Virus record (IMG/VR): IMGVR_UViG_3300011113_000262
Span: 1 to 22,723 of that record
Length of the DNA stretch: 22,723 nucleotides
Direction: 5' to 3' (one strand)
Origin: a virus
The position numbers and the translations under genes are program-made. Below are positions 14,781 through 21,355 of this stretch, piece after piece; position 1 is the first letter of the stretch, and each line of letters starts with the position of its first letter. The notes under the pieces were generated by a model, which saw only the letters and a list, made by a program, of their open reading frames with translations, had not been told where the DNA came from and made no database searches.

Positions 14781-15156
14781 TCTTAGCTTCCCAACGCAAA
14801 ATAGCTTCTGACACAAACCGGTCCCAGTCTCGCTTTGTGACGCTCTCTTTTACTACGTCTAAGATGAGATGTCCTAACCCGGGCCGATCTTTTCTTGGCT
14901 GCAGGATATGTATCTGCGTGCTTAGTTCTTTGTGTTCTGCACCGAGCACCTTTCTTTGCTCTTTGGTAAGGGGCTCGTTAGTCAGCCTGTCTTGGATGTG
15001 CCTAATCTTGGCCCTTAGACATTCAACTTGGTCAGGTATTGAAAGGGTCTCTGGAGACCCCCAGCCCAACAGATTTACGCCACGTACGGAGGGTCGAGTT
15101 GAGAATGAACCCTCGCGCTTGTAAAACTGTTGTTTCTCAGCGGTGGTTTTGTACAT
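14671..15156 (-). CDS. Unknown phage protein (161 aa), overlaps helicase start
   Basis: It starts at ATG 15156 with a GAGGT site about seven bases upstream that overlaps the stop of the exonuclease gene. The middle (residues about 40-90) is a charged helical pair with KEQRKVLGAEHKEL; residues about 92-125 form a compact segment (GHLILDVVKESVTKRDWDRFV). The last 35 residues or so are low-complexity (Gln, Ala, Pro, Gly, Thr) and lie wholly within the 110-base overlap with the helicase gene. The helical core resembles small phage hypotheticals found beside helicase genes, but no function is recognised. It sits between an exonuclease and a helicase, so a replication or recombination accessory role is plausible but unproven. 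Confidence 0.7.
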   Translation of the reverse strand: MYKTTAEKQQFYKREGSFSTRPSVRGVNLLGWGSPETLSIPDQVECLRAKIRHIQDRLTNEPLTKEQRKVLGAEHKELSTQIHILQPRKDRPGLGHLILDVVKESVTKRDWDRFVSEAILRWEAKNADNQQQSALAPATQPGAGSKHCAESTGGSTAPTRC

Positions 15157-15163
15157 ACGTACC

Positions 15164-15697
15164 TCACTTCAACACGAACTTGTTGTCTTCCGCCATACGC
15201 AGCAGGCGCAGTGCCTGAGTCTTAGCATCATCAATCGCAACATGTCCGGTGCCTACGCGCTCGATCTTGGTCTTCAAGAACATGGAGGCAATCGTTCGAT
15301 AGCACCGGTCGTTCCAGAAGTGCCACGGCACATCATGCTTCACAGCACGGTACGCAGCGGCCACTAGTGCGTTGTCAAAGTTGGCACCGTTACCCCAGAC
15401 CACCGCAAAATCCAGCGGGGGCATCCACATGGTGAGCTTGGTCAAGGCGACTTCGAGGCTGAACTCCCCTTTGAACGCTGCCTTGCGAGCTTCCTCTGAC
15501 TGCTTGCTCCACCATTCCAGAGTGCTTTTCTGCGCACGCAGGCCCGCCGCTTTGCAGGACTCCGGATCGATGGTCACGTAGAACTCTTCGCCCAGACCTT
15601 TGTCTTGGCTAAATTTCACAGCACCGATGCTGAGGATGATGTCCCCCGGGCGGGTGCCCAGAGTCTCGATGTCTATCATCACATGTTTTACTTCCAT
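15164..15697 (-). CDS. DEDDh 3'-5' exonuclease (Rv2179c/RNase T-like)
   Basis: It encodes 177 residues from ATG 15697, preceded by GGAGCGGAGA. The catalytic residues of the DEDDh group are visible: MIDIETLG (Asp9, Glu11), GANFDN (Asp108) and GHVAIDDA (His152, Asp157, the HxAxxDA pattern). Length and motif style fit the small free-standing 3'-5' exoribonuclease Rv2179c-like family that phages often carry. It would trim single-stranded 3' ends of RNA or DNA by a two-metal mechanism; substrate preference cannot be read from sequence. The gene follows a hairpin pair and precedes the 161-aa unknown gene by seven bases. Its first codons and ribosome binding site nearly match those of the DNA polymerase gene. 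Confidence 0.9.
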   Translation of the reverse strand: MEVKHVMIDIETLGTRPGDIILSIGAVKFSQDKGLGEEFYVTIDPESCKAAGLRAQKSTLEWWSKQSEEARKAAFKGEFSLEVALTKLTMWMPPLDFAVVWGNGANFDNALVAAAYRAVKHDVPWHFWNDRCYRTIASMFLKTKIERVGTGHVAIDDAKTQALRLLRMAEDNKFVLK

Positions 15698-15705
15698 TCT
15701 CCGCT

Positions 15706-15770
15706 CCAAAAAGAGATCTAGCCCAAGGGACAAAGTCCGTTGAGCTAGTTGTTGCCCCGATCCCCGGGGC
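15706..15770 (-). terminator. Twin hairpins with T-run between HNH and exonuclease genes
   Basis: Reading leftward after the HNH stop there is a GCCCCG/CGGGGC hairpin (15754-15770, 5-base loop), then a longer one at 15718-15748: nine paired positions (one G-U) around a C-C mismatch, then a further GGAC/GTCC stem with a TTT loop. It is followed by ATCTCTTTTTGG (T-run at about 15708-15713). This looks like an intrinsic terminator or attenuator inside the operon, placed in the leader of the exonuclease gene. The T-run is short and offset by four bases, so partial termination or an mRNA-stability role is equally possible. Confidence 0.5.
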
Positions 15771-15775
15771 TGGGT

Positions 15776-16042
15776 TTACTTGCCCGAGTTCGGGCCTTTA
15801 AAATTCCGTGCGCTGTTCGCGCTGAACGACTTGAGCCGCACGTTTCCGGGCTTGCTCTTACCGCCGTCCTTGATGGGGGTCAGATGGTCAAGGGCTTTGC
15901 CCTTGCGTGAATCCTTCCCATTCTCTTTATCCCACGCTCTTCGAGCACGCTGTCGTTCAGACTGCTTGGCCCTGCCGCCGTTGGCAAGAAAGTCAGCGTA
16001 CTCTTTCTTGTGGTCCCGGTCCTTCATGTCCTTGTAGGGCAT
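15776..16042 (-). CDS. Small HNH-type endonuclease
   Basis: It encodes 88 residues from ATG 16042; the earlier in-frame ATG at 16054 is rejected because the GGAGG Shine-Dalgarno (16048-16052) lies between the two. The first 50 residues are highly basic and helical (many Lys, Arg, Asp). The second half carries the HNH beta-beta-alpha pattern: ALDHLTPIKDGG (Asp52, His53), a GN pair (Asn67), and SANSARNF with Asn76/Asn80. There are no zinc-binding cysteines. Proteins of this kind nick or cut DNA and often travel as selfish genes or serve in packaging; here it sits between a Cas4-like nuclease and an exonuclease, so either a recombination role or simple hitch-hiking is possible. Confidence 0.75.
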   Translation of the reverse strand: MPYKDMKDRDHKKEYADFLANGGRAKQSERQRARRAWDKENGKDSRKGKALDHLTPIKDGGKSKPGNVRLKSFSANSARNFKGPNSGK

Positions 16043-16043
16043 G

Positions 16044-16727
16044 TCAGCCTCCATTCGCCCCGTTGTGAGGGCAGGTAGTTACAACACAGTGCCTTCGGCA
16101 CAGCCCCGAGGGGTTAGGGTTCCACACCCCCAGATTGTGCGCGACTTCCAGGCGTCGTACATCTTCCATCCACTGCCGCCAGTAGATCTTTTCCTGCGCC
16201 ACCTCGTAGTCAGCAGGCTTGAAGTTGTTGGCAACGACGAACAGCAGTCCTGCCTTCACCTTGCGGATGAACGGAAAGTGCTTGAAGATCATCAACGCCA
16301 TCAACTCAAGCTGCGACGTATCAGCGTACTTCGTGGACTTGCTGGTCTTGTAGTCCACCATCCTAGCAGTGCTCTTCTCTTCGTTGATGATGAGAAGGTC
16401 AGCGATACCACGGCACCACACCGTGCTGTCCCTGAACCCGCAAGGCGTGAGTTCTTTCGTCAGCCCCATCTCGTACTCGCAGTACTTCGTCCCAGGCAGC
16501 GAACGAAGAGCGCTCAGATGTGGTTTGGTGAAGCTGAACTCCGGTGGTAGCTCCGTCCCATCCCGCATGAAGTTCTCGGCAGCAGTGTGGAAATTCTTGC
16601 CGTACAGAGTAGCTTCAGTATGCTCGGGCTCCTTGAAGTTTCTTGCGACCTTGATCTCAAAAAACTTTTTTGGACAAGTCTTGAATGACTTGAGGGACGA
16701 GTAGGACCAGGGTCCAGGCAGTGTCAT
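16044..16727 (-). CDS. Cas4/RecB-like PD-(D/E)XK nuclease with Fe-S cysteines
   Basis: It encodes 227 residues; the ATG at 16727 overlaps the previous stop by four bases (ATGA). The pattern of RecB/Cas4-type nucleases is complete: WSYSSLKSFKTCPKKF at the N-terminus, His47 in the FHTAAENF helix, GIAD (Asp110) and MVDYKT (Asp125, Lys127) for metal binding, then a Gln/Glu-bearing helix. Cys18 together with C210, C214 and C219 (CRRHCVVTTC) gives the four-cysteine set that binds a 4Fe-4S cluster in Cas4, AddB and related proteins. It probably resects or processes DNA ends during phage recombination or replication. There is no CRISPR array or cas1/cas2 nearby, so it is not part of a CRISPR locus here. 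Confidence 0.9.
   Translation of the reverse strand: MTLPGPWSYSSLKSFKTCPKKFFEIKVARNFKEPEHTEATLYGKNFHTAAENFMRDGTELPPEFSFTKPHLSALRSLPGTKYCEYEMGLTKELTPCGFRDSTVWCRGIADLLIINEEKSTARMVDYKTSKSTKYADTSQLELMALMIFKHFPFIRKVKAGLLFVVANNFKPADYEVAQEKIYWRQWMEDVRRLEVAHNLGVWNPNPSGLCRRHCVVTTCPHNGANGG
16048..16052 (-). promoter_or_regulatory. Ribosome binding site deciding the HNH start
   Basis: The minus strand reads GGAGG five bases before ATG 16042. It lies downstream of the alternative ATG at 16054, ruling that start out. Confidence 0.75.
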
Positions 16728-16924
16728 GACGAACGCGGACGGGCCGAGGGCCCGTTCTCCATGATGGCTAGTACACCCTGAAGGATACGCACTTCCACGC
16801 CGAGATGCAAGGCCGCTTCGCTTGCTTCAGCGTACCGGCACTCCAGGCACAGATCATGGACCTGCTTGGTGATGCGCTCGATGGTGATGAGCGGCATCGC
16901 GTAATCATTGAGGTTCTCGTTCAT
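16724..16924 (-). CDS. Small helical phage protein (66 aa)
   Basis: It starts at ATG 16924, overlapping the polymerase stop by four bases, and ends overlapping the nuclease start by four bases. Residues about 11-60 form two helices with LITIERITKQVHDLCLECRY and a second helix ending in VLAIMENG. I recognise this as a recurrent short phage protein found next to polymerase or nuclease genes; no catalytic motif is present and its role is unknown. Two possible metal-binding Cys residues (CLEC) are present but unpaired with a second motif. The double overlaps make it very likely a translated gene. Confidence 0.75.
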   Translation of the reverse strand: MNENLNDYAMPLITIERITKQVHDLCLECRYAEASEAALHLGVEVRILQGVLAIMENGPSARPRSS

Positions 16925-18777
16925 GCTTCCCCGTAGTTCCGGCCCACGCCGGATTCACAGTTGATCGGACATCCTTTGGCCCAGTCGGGCACCCAGCGCA
17001 TGCACTCCTCGACGTAAGCCCGAGCAGGCTCGACCTCTTCCTCTGGAGCCAGGGCGACGACGCTGTCATGCACGGTGAGCTTGGTGGGTAGTTTACGTGC
17101 GATACGCAACATCTGGTACATCACGATGATTCGGGCCAGTGCTTGGCATACGTTCTCCACCAACTTACCACCATAGATGTCCACCAGACCTGTGTCGTCT
17201 TTGTAGCGCCAACGGCTACGGCCCCCTTCAAAGTTGCGGTGTAGCTGTGGGTAGCTGATGTACAGACCGCTGGGTAGGCGAACACCGTACTTCCCTTCAA
17301 TCCGCACCACACCTTCCCGCCCAAACCACATGCTTTCATTGTCGTACATCGCTTGGATGGCGCGTTCACCATCACTCCACAGCTTCACGATCTTGGGTAC
17401 GCTATTACGGTACGTGTGAATGATGCGTTCGCATTCGCCTGCTGGCATGTCCACCGAAGGCTTCGCGGCTTTGAGCGTGACCTGCAGCTTCCCCGCTCCG
17501 GTCTGATATCCGCACCCCAGCACCACGGTCTTACCGAGAAAGCGTTCCTTGGTATCTGCCTTGGTGATTGGCCTTCCGAAGATGGTGCTTGCCAGCTTGC
17601 AGTACACATCGACACCGTTGGCAAAGTCCTGCACAAGGTCATCCTGCCCAGCCCACCACGCCAGCATGCGGGCCTCGATGTTCGATGAGTCGCAGTTGAT
17701 CAGCACCCACCCAGGCGGCGCCTCGATGCACTCCTTGAGCCCGACGTTGCCCCGCGAGGGCAGGTTCTGCAGGTTGATCCCGTCCCCGCCCGACGAGCGC
17801 TTCGTCCGGGCATAGGCGTACTTCAGCGGCACAGGGAACCGTGGGTCGCGGTTGGCGATGTTGATGAACCGCTGCGTGCGGGTCTCCTCCAGGGTGCTCT
17901 TCACCCCCAGGCGGGCAGCGGCCAGGGCCTGCACGGTCGGGCTCTCGTGCTCCAGCAAGTCCTTCATGCCCGGGTCGGTCTTGGCGAAGGCGAAGGTCTG
18001 TCTGCCCGTGGTCGGGCTCACCTTCATTGGTGGTGGTACACCAAGTTCTTCAAGCAAGGCGGCGAACTTCTGGTTGGACATAAGCTCGGCTTTGTCCACC
18101 GTTACCCGCCGCATCAGCGCAGCTTTCTGCTCCAGTACCTCCTCCAAATGCGCTTCGAGTTTGGGCAAGTTGAGCCGCAGCATGGGCTCCGTGAACATGC
18201 GGATGTGCAAGTCGATGAGCTTGAGTTCCTGTATAGGGAACAGCCCACGGTTGTCGCCCTCGCTTGGGTCGTACCATCCGTTGGACATGAGGTTCCACAA
18301 CTCGTAGCACAGTTCAACGTCATGCAGGCAGTAGGCAGCGTACTGCTCGAACTCTTCTGGGGAGATGTCTTTGCGACGCCGGCCCATCATGTTCTGCACA
18401 AACGTGCCCTTGTCCTCCAACCCGTAACGCTTTGCCAGGGAAGCCAGGGAGTTGTTCCTGGCCCCGAACATGGCACGCCCCATGGACAGGGTGTCTAGCC
18501 ACGCCGCAGGGTTCACACCGAAACGCCACGCCAGGATGGCACCGTCGAACAGGGTGTTGTGGCACAAGACCGCGTAGCGGCCCCACTCTATGTCGTCGAA
18601 CCGGTGCTTGATCTCAAGGTGCGTGCCGTCGATGACCTCCGTGCGCCCATCCGGCCAGCGCATGCCGACCATGATGATCTCGAAGTGGGGGTTGCGTATG
18701 TACTCTTCTGTCGTCAGTTTGCTTAGACTGTACTGCTTATCATAGTAAGTTTCGAAGTCAAGCGTCAGGACTTCCAT
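16921..18777 (-). CDS. polA: Family A DNA polymerase with 3'-5' proofreading domain
   Basis: It encodes 618 residues from ATG 18777, whose A is shared with the TAA of the upstream gene. Exonuclease motifs: LDFETYY (Asp7, Glu9), NTLFDGA (Asp78) and YCLHD (Tyr149, Asp153). Polymerase motifs: A, INCDSSNIEAR (Asp363); B, R412xxxK416xxxL420GxxY424; C, VHDS (His570, Asp571). No 5'-nuclease domain is present, as in phage replicative enzymes. This is the phage's replicative polymerase, working with the primase-helicase and SSB-like protein. The residue equivalent to E. coli Phe762 (K+4 in motif B) is Leu420. Its C-terminus ends CESGVGRNYGEA and overlaps the 66-aa gene. Confidence 0.96.
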   Translation of the reverse strand: MEVLTLDFETYYDKQYSLSKLTTEEYIRNPHFEIIMVGMRWPDGRTEVIDGTHLEIKHRFDDIEWGRYAVLCHNTLFDGAILAWRFGVNPAAWLDTLSMGRAMFGARNNSLASLAKRYGLEDKGTFVQNMMGRRRKDISPEEFEQYAAYCLHDVELCYELWNLMSNGWYDPSEGDNRGLFPIQELKLIDLHIRMFTEPMLRLNLPKLEAHLEEVLEQKAALMRRVTVDKAELMSNQKFAALLEELGVPPPMKVSPTTGRQTFAFAKTDPGMKDLLEHESPTVQALAAARLGVKSTLEETRTQRFINIANRDPRFPVPLKYAYARTKRSSGGDGINLQNLPSRGNVGLKECIEAPPGWVLINCDSSNIEARMLAWWAGQDDLVQDFANGVDVYCKLASTIFGRPITKADTKERFLGKTVVLGCGYQTGAGKLQVTLKAAKPSVDMPAGECERIIHTYRNSVPKIVKLWSDGERAIQAMYDNESMWFGREGVVRIEGKYGVRLPSGLYISYPQLHRNFEGGRSRWRYKDDTGLVDIYGGKLVENVCQALARIIVMYQMLRIARKLPTKLTVHDSVVALAPEEEVEPARAYVEECMRWVPDWAKGCPINCESGVGRNYGEA

Positions 18778-19067
18778 TATCTCCGCTCCAAGAACCACTG
18801 CTCCAGTAGTTCGATTGTATCCTCTCTGACCACCATCGTACTGCCCCCGGCTTTGTTGATCTCAGCCATCTCACGTTCTTGTAGTGCAGTAGGTTTGTTG
18901 AACCCTGCCTTGCACTCAACGCCCAAGAACATGCCCTTGAAGCACCCGATGATGTCAGGGATTCCGGCACGCCCGTAGCCGTTCTGTGCTGGAAAGAAGT
19001 AGTAAGCCTTGTACTTCTTGATGATCTCGACGCACTTGGCCTTGACCTTGGACTCCGGTGTGCTCAC
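18777..19067 (-). CDS. VRR-NUC nuclease
   Basis: It encodes 96 residues from GTG 19067, which overlaps the DUF3310 gene stop by four bases (GTGA) and has AAGGGGG five bases upstream. It is a minimal VRR-NUC domain: Glu5 in the N-terminal helix, GYGRAGIPDIIGCFKG with Asp38, FLGVECK with Glu51 and Lys53, and a Gln63-bearing helix (LQEREMAEI). These are the PD-(D/E)XK active-site residues. Stand-alone phage members act as structure-selective nucleases, plausibly on branched replication or recombination intermediates. Its last codons (FLERR) double as the ribosome binding site of the polymerase gene, tying the expression of the two together. Confidence 0.93.
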   Translation of the reverse strand: MSTPESKVKAKCVEIIKKYKAYYFFPAQNGYGRAGIPDIIGCFKGMFLGVECKAGFNKPTALQEREMAEINKAGGSTMVVREDTIELLEQWFLERR

Positions 19068-19366
19068 TTAGCCCCCTTGGTGCGTGCGTCCCAGGTTGCC
19101 CGCTGGGCCCGGAGTACCGCATCGGCATCGGTCTCTGGTGCAGCCGTACCTGTCTCCACCTCGATCAGCTTCTCGATGTAGTGCTTGGCCTTGCGGAGGT
19201 CTTCTACGCCACCTTTCTGCCGCCAACGTGAGACGTATTTGACGACGTTTCCTGTAAGAAACCCGCAAAAAGCTTCGTGGCTAAGCCAGGATTGCAACGC
19301 GTCCCATGGTTGCACTTCTTTACCTTGGTAATGCGTTCCACCGACTTGGTAGTCATTTGCACTCAT
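19064..19366 (-). CDS. DUF3310 (SaV-like) protein
   Basis: It encodes 100 residues from ATG 19366; the strong AAGGAG site (19373-19378) selects this start over an upstream one at 19408. The family pattern is clear: VGGTHYQGKEVQPWDAL near the start, then GNVVKYVSRWRQKGGVEDLRKAKHYIEKLIE. DUF3310 proteins are very common in phages and are often labelled nucleotide kinase, but the biochemical basis is weak and the function is effectively unknown. It overlaps the homing endonuclease upstream and the VRR-NUC gene downstream by four bases each. Confidence 0.9.
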   Translation of the reverse strand: MSANDYQVGGTHYQGKEVQPWDALQSWLSHEAFCGFLTGNVVKYVSRWRQKGGVEDLRKAKHYIEKLIEVETGTAAPETDADAVLRAQRATWDARTKGAK

Positions 19367-19848
19367 GCCGCGCTCCTTTCTTTTGCTCGAAGTTGCTGTA
19401 TTTGCCAAACCATCTGCACGCCCAACACATCTGCAGAATAGTGCAAATTTTCTTTTCTAGACATCCAGCACAAGTTGTTAGCCGTATTATCCAGACGGTC
19501 CCCGTTTATGTGGTTGACGTCTTCTTTACCTTCAAGAGGCAAACCATTAAAAGCCGTACACACTAGGCGGTGTACCTCATACGTTTTTGGCTTGTTGTCT
19601 CTGTGCAGGCTGACATGCAGGTACTTATTTGAACCAACCGCCGGTGCCAGGAGCTTGCCACCATACGCGCGTTTTTGTACTCTGGTCGGGTTTTTAGGAT
19701 GCGGGCGTTCTAAAAAGCGAACAACGCTTCTTATTTGTCCGAGGCTACTTGCTTCGTATAGGGACTCCCATCCCGGTATTGCTCGCCATTCTTCGGTCTG
19801 AATAGCCTTGTTCTTGTAGTGTCCGGGACCGATGTTGTTTGCGCTCAT
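19363..19848 (-). CDS. Free-standing NUMOD4-HNH homing endonuclease
   Basis: It encodes 161 residues from ATG 19848, with stop-start overlaps on both sides. Residues about 18-45 form a NUMOD4 DNA-binding motif (EEWRAIPGWESLYEASSLGQIRS), and about 91-140 an HNH_3 domain (VHRLVCTAFNG with His93; DVNHINGDRLDN with His113; NNLCWMSRKEN). These enzymes cut intron-less or gene-flanking sites and spread their own gene. The first 17 residues, MSANNIGPGHYKNKAIQ, do not belong to NUMOD4 and resemble the beginning of DUF3310 proteins, including the intact one next door. The gene also looks more A/T-rich than its neighbours by eye (not measured), consistent with recent acquisition. Confidence 0.9.
   Translation of the reverse strand: MSANNIGPGHYKNKAIQTEEWRAIPGWESLYEASSLGQIRSVVRFLERPHPKNPTRVQKRAYGGKLLAPAVGSNKYLHVSLHRDNKPKTYEVHRLVCTAFNGLPLEGKEDVNHINGDRLDNTANNLCWMSRKENLHYSADVLGVQMVWQIQQLRAKERSAA
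19373..19378 (-). promoter_or_regulatory. Ribosome binding site of DUF3310 gene
   Basis: The minus strand reads AAGGAG six bases before ATG 19366. It lies inside the last codons of the homing endonuclease, so it survived the insertion of that gene and fixes the DUF3310 start. Confidence 0.7.
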
Positions 19849-20075
19849 GTGTTTCTCCAGTTGACGTTATGTTGTTCGGGTTTGATTTTGCGATCCTTTA
19901 GCCGGTGCCGTGATTGCGTCTTCGTGGGCATAGTCATGCCGAGTTCAGCGGTCTCGCAGGAAACGTAGGTCTTGAAGCACAGCGCACACATGCGCCTGCG
20001 CCAGACTTTGCCATCAGCAGGCCTGCTTTCCAGCACTTGGCTCTTGCCGTCACGGGTGCAGTGGGGGCATTTCAT
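19845..20075 (-). CDS. NrdR-like zinc-ribbon protein without ATP-cone
   Basis: It encodes 76 residues from ATG 20075 and ends overlapping the HNH gene by four bases. MKCPHC (C3, C6) and MCALC (C30, C33) form a zinc ribbon; between them VLESRPADGKVWRRRMC closely follows the N-terminal domain of NrdR, the ribonucleotide-reductase repressor (pattern RxIDSRPxxxxxxIRRRRxC). The ATP-cone that normally follows in NrdR is absent; the remaining tail is basic and polar. It may bind DNA as a stripped-down regulator, for example of host or phage promoters, but this is inference. Confidence 0.75.
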   Translation of the reverse strand: MKCPHCTRDGKSQVLESRPADGKVWRRRMCALCFKTYVSCETAELGMTMPTKTQSRHRLKDRKIKPEQHNVNWRNT

Positions 20076-20221
20076 TCTTTCAAGATCTCCTCACCAAGTT
20101 GCCCCGTTGCCCACTCCATTTCCGCGAACAGATGGTCCGGAATCACGACCTTGTTCGCCAGTATCAGCGACTCCAAGGTGCTGAGCAGGATGAGGATGTT
20201 GAGGTATTGTTCGCGGGTCAT
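20072..20221 (-). CDS. Very small helical protein (49 aa)
   Basis: ATG 20221 overlaps the previous stop by four bases, and its own TGA (20072-20074) overlaps the start of the zinc-ribbon gene by four. The translation starts MTREQYLNILILLSTLESL and ends GQLGEEILKE: a hydrophobic helix, a turn with VVIPDHLF, then an acidic helix. No known family is recognised. The evidence that it is a gene is the exact double ATGA chaining in an operon where every neighbour does the same; the GAGGAG inside its end serves as ribosome binding site for the next gene. Confidence 0.7.
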   Translation of the reverse strand: MTREQYLNILILLSTLESLILANKVVIPDHLFAEMEWATGQLGEEILKE

Positions 20222-20532
20222 TTCATGTTCCTCCCAATCTCTGCTGCAGCACGGACGATGGCGCGACGGGTGGCGGCGATGGGGTCTTGGTTTTTGTACT
20301 CCTCATACTCGCAGTGCTCCCACGGCTCAAAACAAGTTGCTTGAACGCAGTGTTTTTGTACCTCAAGACCAAAGTAATCTCTGATGCCTATAGATACCAT
20401 CAGCCGCAGCGCATCGCCGTCGTCGGCGATGGGGTTCCACGCATTTCCAGTTGCGGGGCACCAAAACAAACCGCCTCCCGACTCAATCCCCGCCGCCTTG
20501 GCAGCAAACTCCAGCATTTCTCTGTCGGTCAT
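20218..20532 (-). CDS. Conserved phage protein of unknown function (104 aa)
   Basis: It starts at ATG 20532 after AAGGGGGA and overlaps both neighbours by four bases. The start MTDREMLEFAAKAAG and the motif WNPIADDGDALRLMV are typical of a family widespread in proteobacterial phages and prophages with no assigned role. A C-terminal helix (PIAATRRAIVRAAAEIG) follows several cysteines (C53, C89, C95, C102-like positions not forming a clear metal site). The longer reading frame upstream (to 20616) is rejected in favour of this start because of the ribosome binding site and overlap. Confidence 0.75.
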   Translation of the reverse strand: MTDREMLEFAAKAAGIESGGGLFWCPATGNAWNPIADDGDALRLMVSIGIRDYFGLEVQKHCVQATCFEPWEHCEYEEYKNQDPIAATRRAIVRAAAEIGRNMK

Positions 20533-20759
20533 GTGTTCCCCCTTGCGCGGATGGCAGCAGCTATGCGCTGCGCTATACCCTCGATGCTGGCCTCGGCATC
20601 GGCAATTTGGGCGCATTCCTCGCGCTCGGCAGCGGCGACGAGGGCGGCGAAGCGTTCAATGGCATCTGGCACTGGGTACAGCACAGGCTTGTCGCTGGTG
20701 ATTTCGACCGGCGGCATCCCCGCCTCCCGCGCCATGCGGATGATGTCGTCGCGTGTCAT
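20529..20759 (-). CDS. Conserved phage protein of unknown function (76 aa)
   Basis: It starts at ATG 20759, preceded by the strong GGAGGAGGGG site and overlapping the previous stop by four bases. It reads MTRDDIIRMAREAGMPP, then an Ala/Glu-rich helix ERFAALVAAAEREEC and a C-terminal helix IAQRIAAAIRARG. This combination is a very common short phage/prophage protein in Proteobacteria; no function is established to my knowledge. It is probably wholly helical and soluble. Confidence 0.8.
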   Translation of the reverse strand: MTRDDIIRMAREAGMPPVEITSDKPVLYPVPDAIERFAALVAAAEREECAQIADAEASIEGIAQRIAAAIRARGNT

Positions 20760-21355
20760 TTCCCCTCCTCCACCGGCTCGGCCATGCACTTCGTGCATAG
20801 ATATGGGGACGGAGGGAAGCTGCGGTCGAAACCGTTGTCGGCAGGGCCGTTGCATTGGGGGCAGCGGGATAGATCAGGCTCGGTTGCGTAGCATTCCTTA
20901 CACGCCCCATCTTCTACGCCGTGTAGACAGTCGCTATCCTGCTGCGCTTCCATCAGTTCACCAGCGCGGATACTCGCGCCGACGTCCACTGGGCCAAACG
21001 TATCCAGTTGATGGATTACGCAGCCGTCCCATTGCGCGGCAATACGTTCGCGCTCTGCGACCTGCACCGGCTCGGCCTGCTGCGCCAGGGCGGCGTCGCC
21101 AAACACCAAAGGTCTCCGTCCAGTGGCAATCGCGTCCTCGGCGATGAACGTGCGGGCTTCGTTAAGTTCGACTGAGCCGTCGTGGTGCTGCTTCCACCAC
21201 GCCACCGGCTCCACCGGCTCCACCGGCTCGGCCTGCTGCGCCAGGGCGGTCTCTAGGATGCTGATTGCGCCCTCCACTCGCATCTCGCCAGCGTTGTTCT
21301 TCAGCGCCTCCAGCGCCTGCTCGACGGTGGCGCGGGGTAAGGTGATGGTAGTCAT
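20756..21355 (-). CDS. Phage protein with repeated AQQAEPV motif and C-terminal zinc ribbon
   Basis: It encodes 199 residues from ATG 21355, with GGAGGTGAAGGA upstream and four-base overlaps at both ends. A short N-terminal helix region (VEQALEALKNNAGEM) leads to ALAQQAEPV at about residue 37, then VEPVEPVAWW, a second ALAQQAEPV at about 89, and a Cys-rich end (C143, C152, C155, C165, C168, C187, C190) that could hold one or two zinc sites. The AQQAEPVAW module is frequent in phage early-region proteins. A perfect 29-bp direct repeat at DNA level underlies the duplicated motif. Function unknown. Confidence 0.75.
   Translation of the reverse strand: MTTITLPRATVEQALEALKNNAGEMRVEGAISILETALAQQAEPVEPVEPVAWWKQHHDGSVELNEARTFIAEDAIATGRRPLVFGDAALAQQAEPVQVAERERIAAQWDGCVIHQLDTFGPVDVGASIRAGELMEAQQDSDCLHGVEDGACKECYATEPDLSRCPQCNGPADNGFDRSFPPSPYLCTKCMAEPVEEGK
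21065..21249. repeat. 29-bp perfect direct repeat inside the AQQAEPV gene
   Basis: The same 29 bases occur at 21065-21093 and 21221-21249, beginning caccggctcggcctgctgcg and ending in cagggcgg. Just next to the second copy, ccaccggct is repeated in tandem (about 21202-21229). The repeats encode the two AQQAEPV motifs and could drive expansion or contraction of the gene. Confidence 0.8.

Noticed and set aside
16043-16054. Earlier ATG for the small HNH gene
   Set aside because: The GGAGG site lies between the two ATGs and can only serve the one at 16042.
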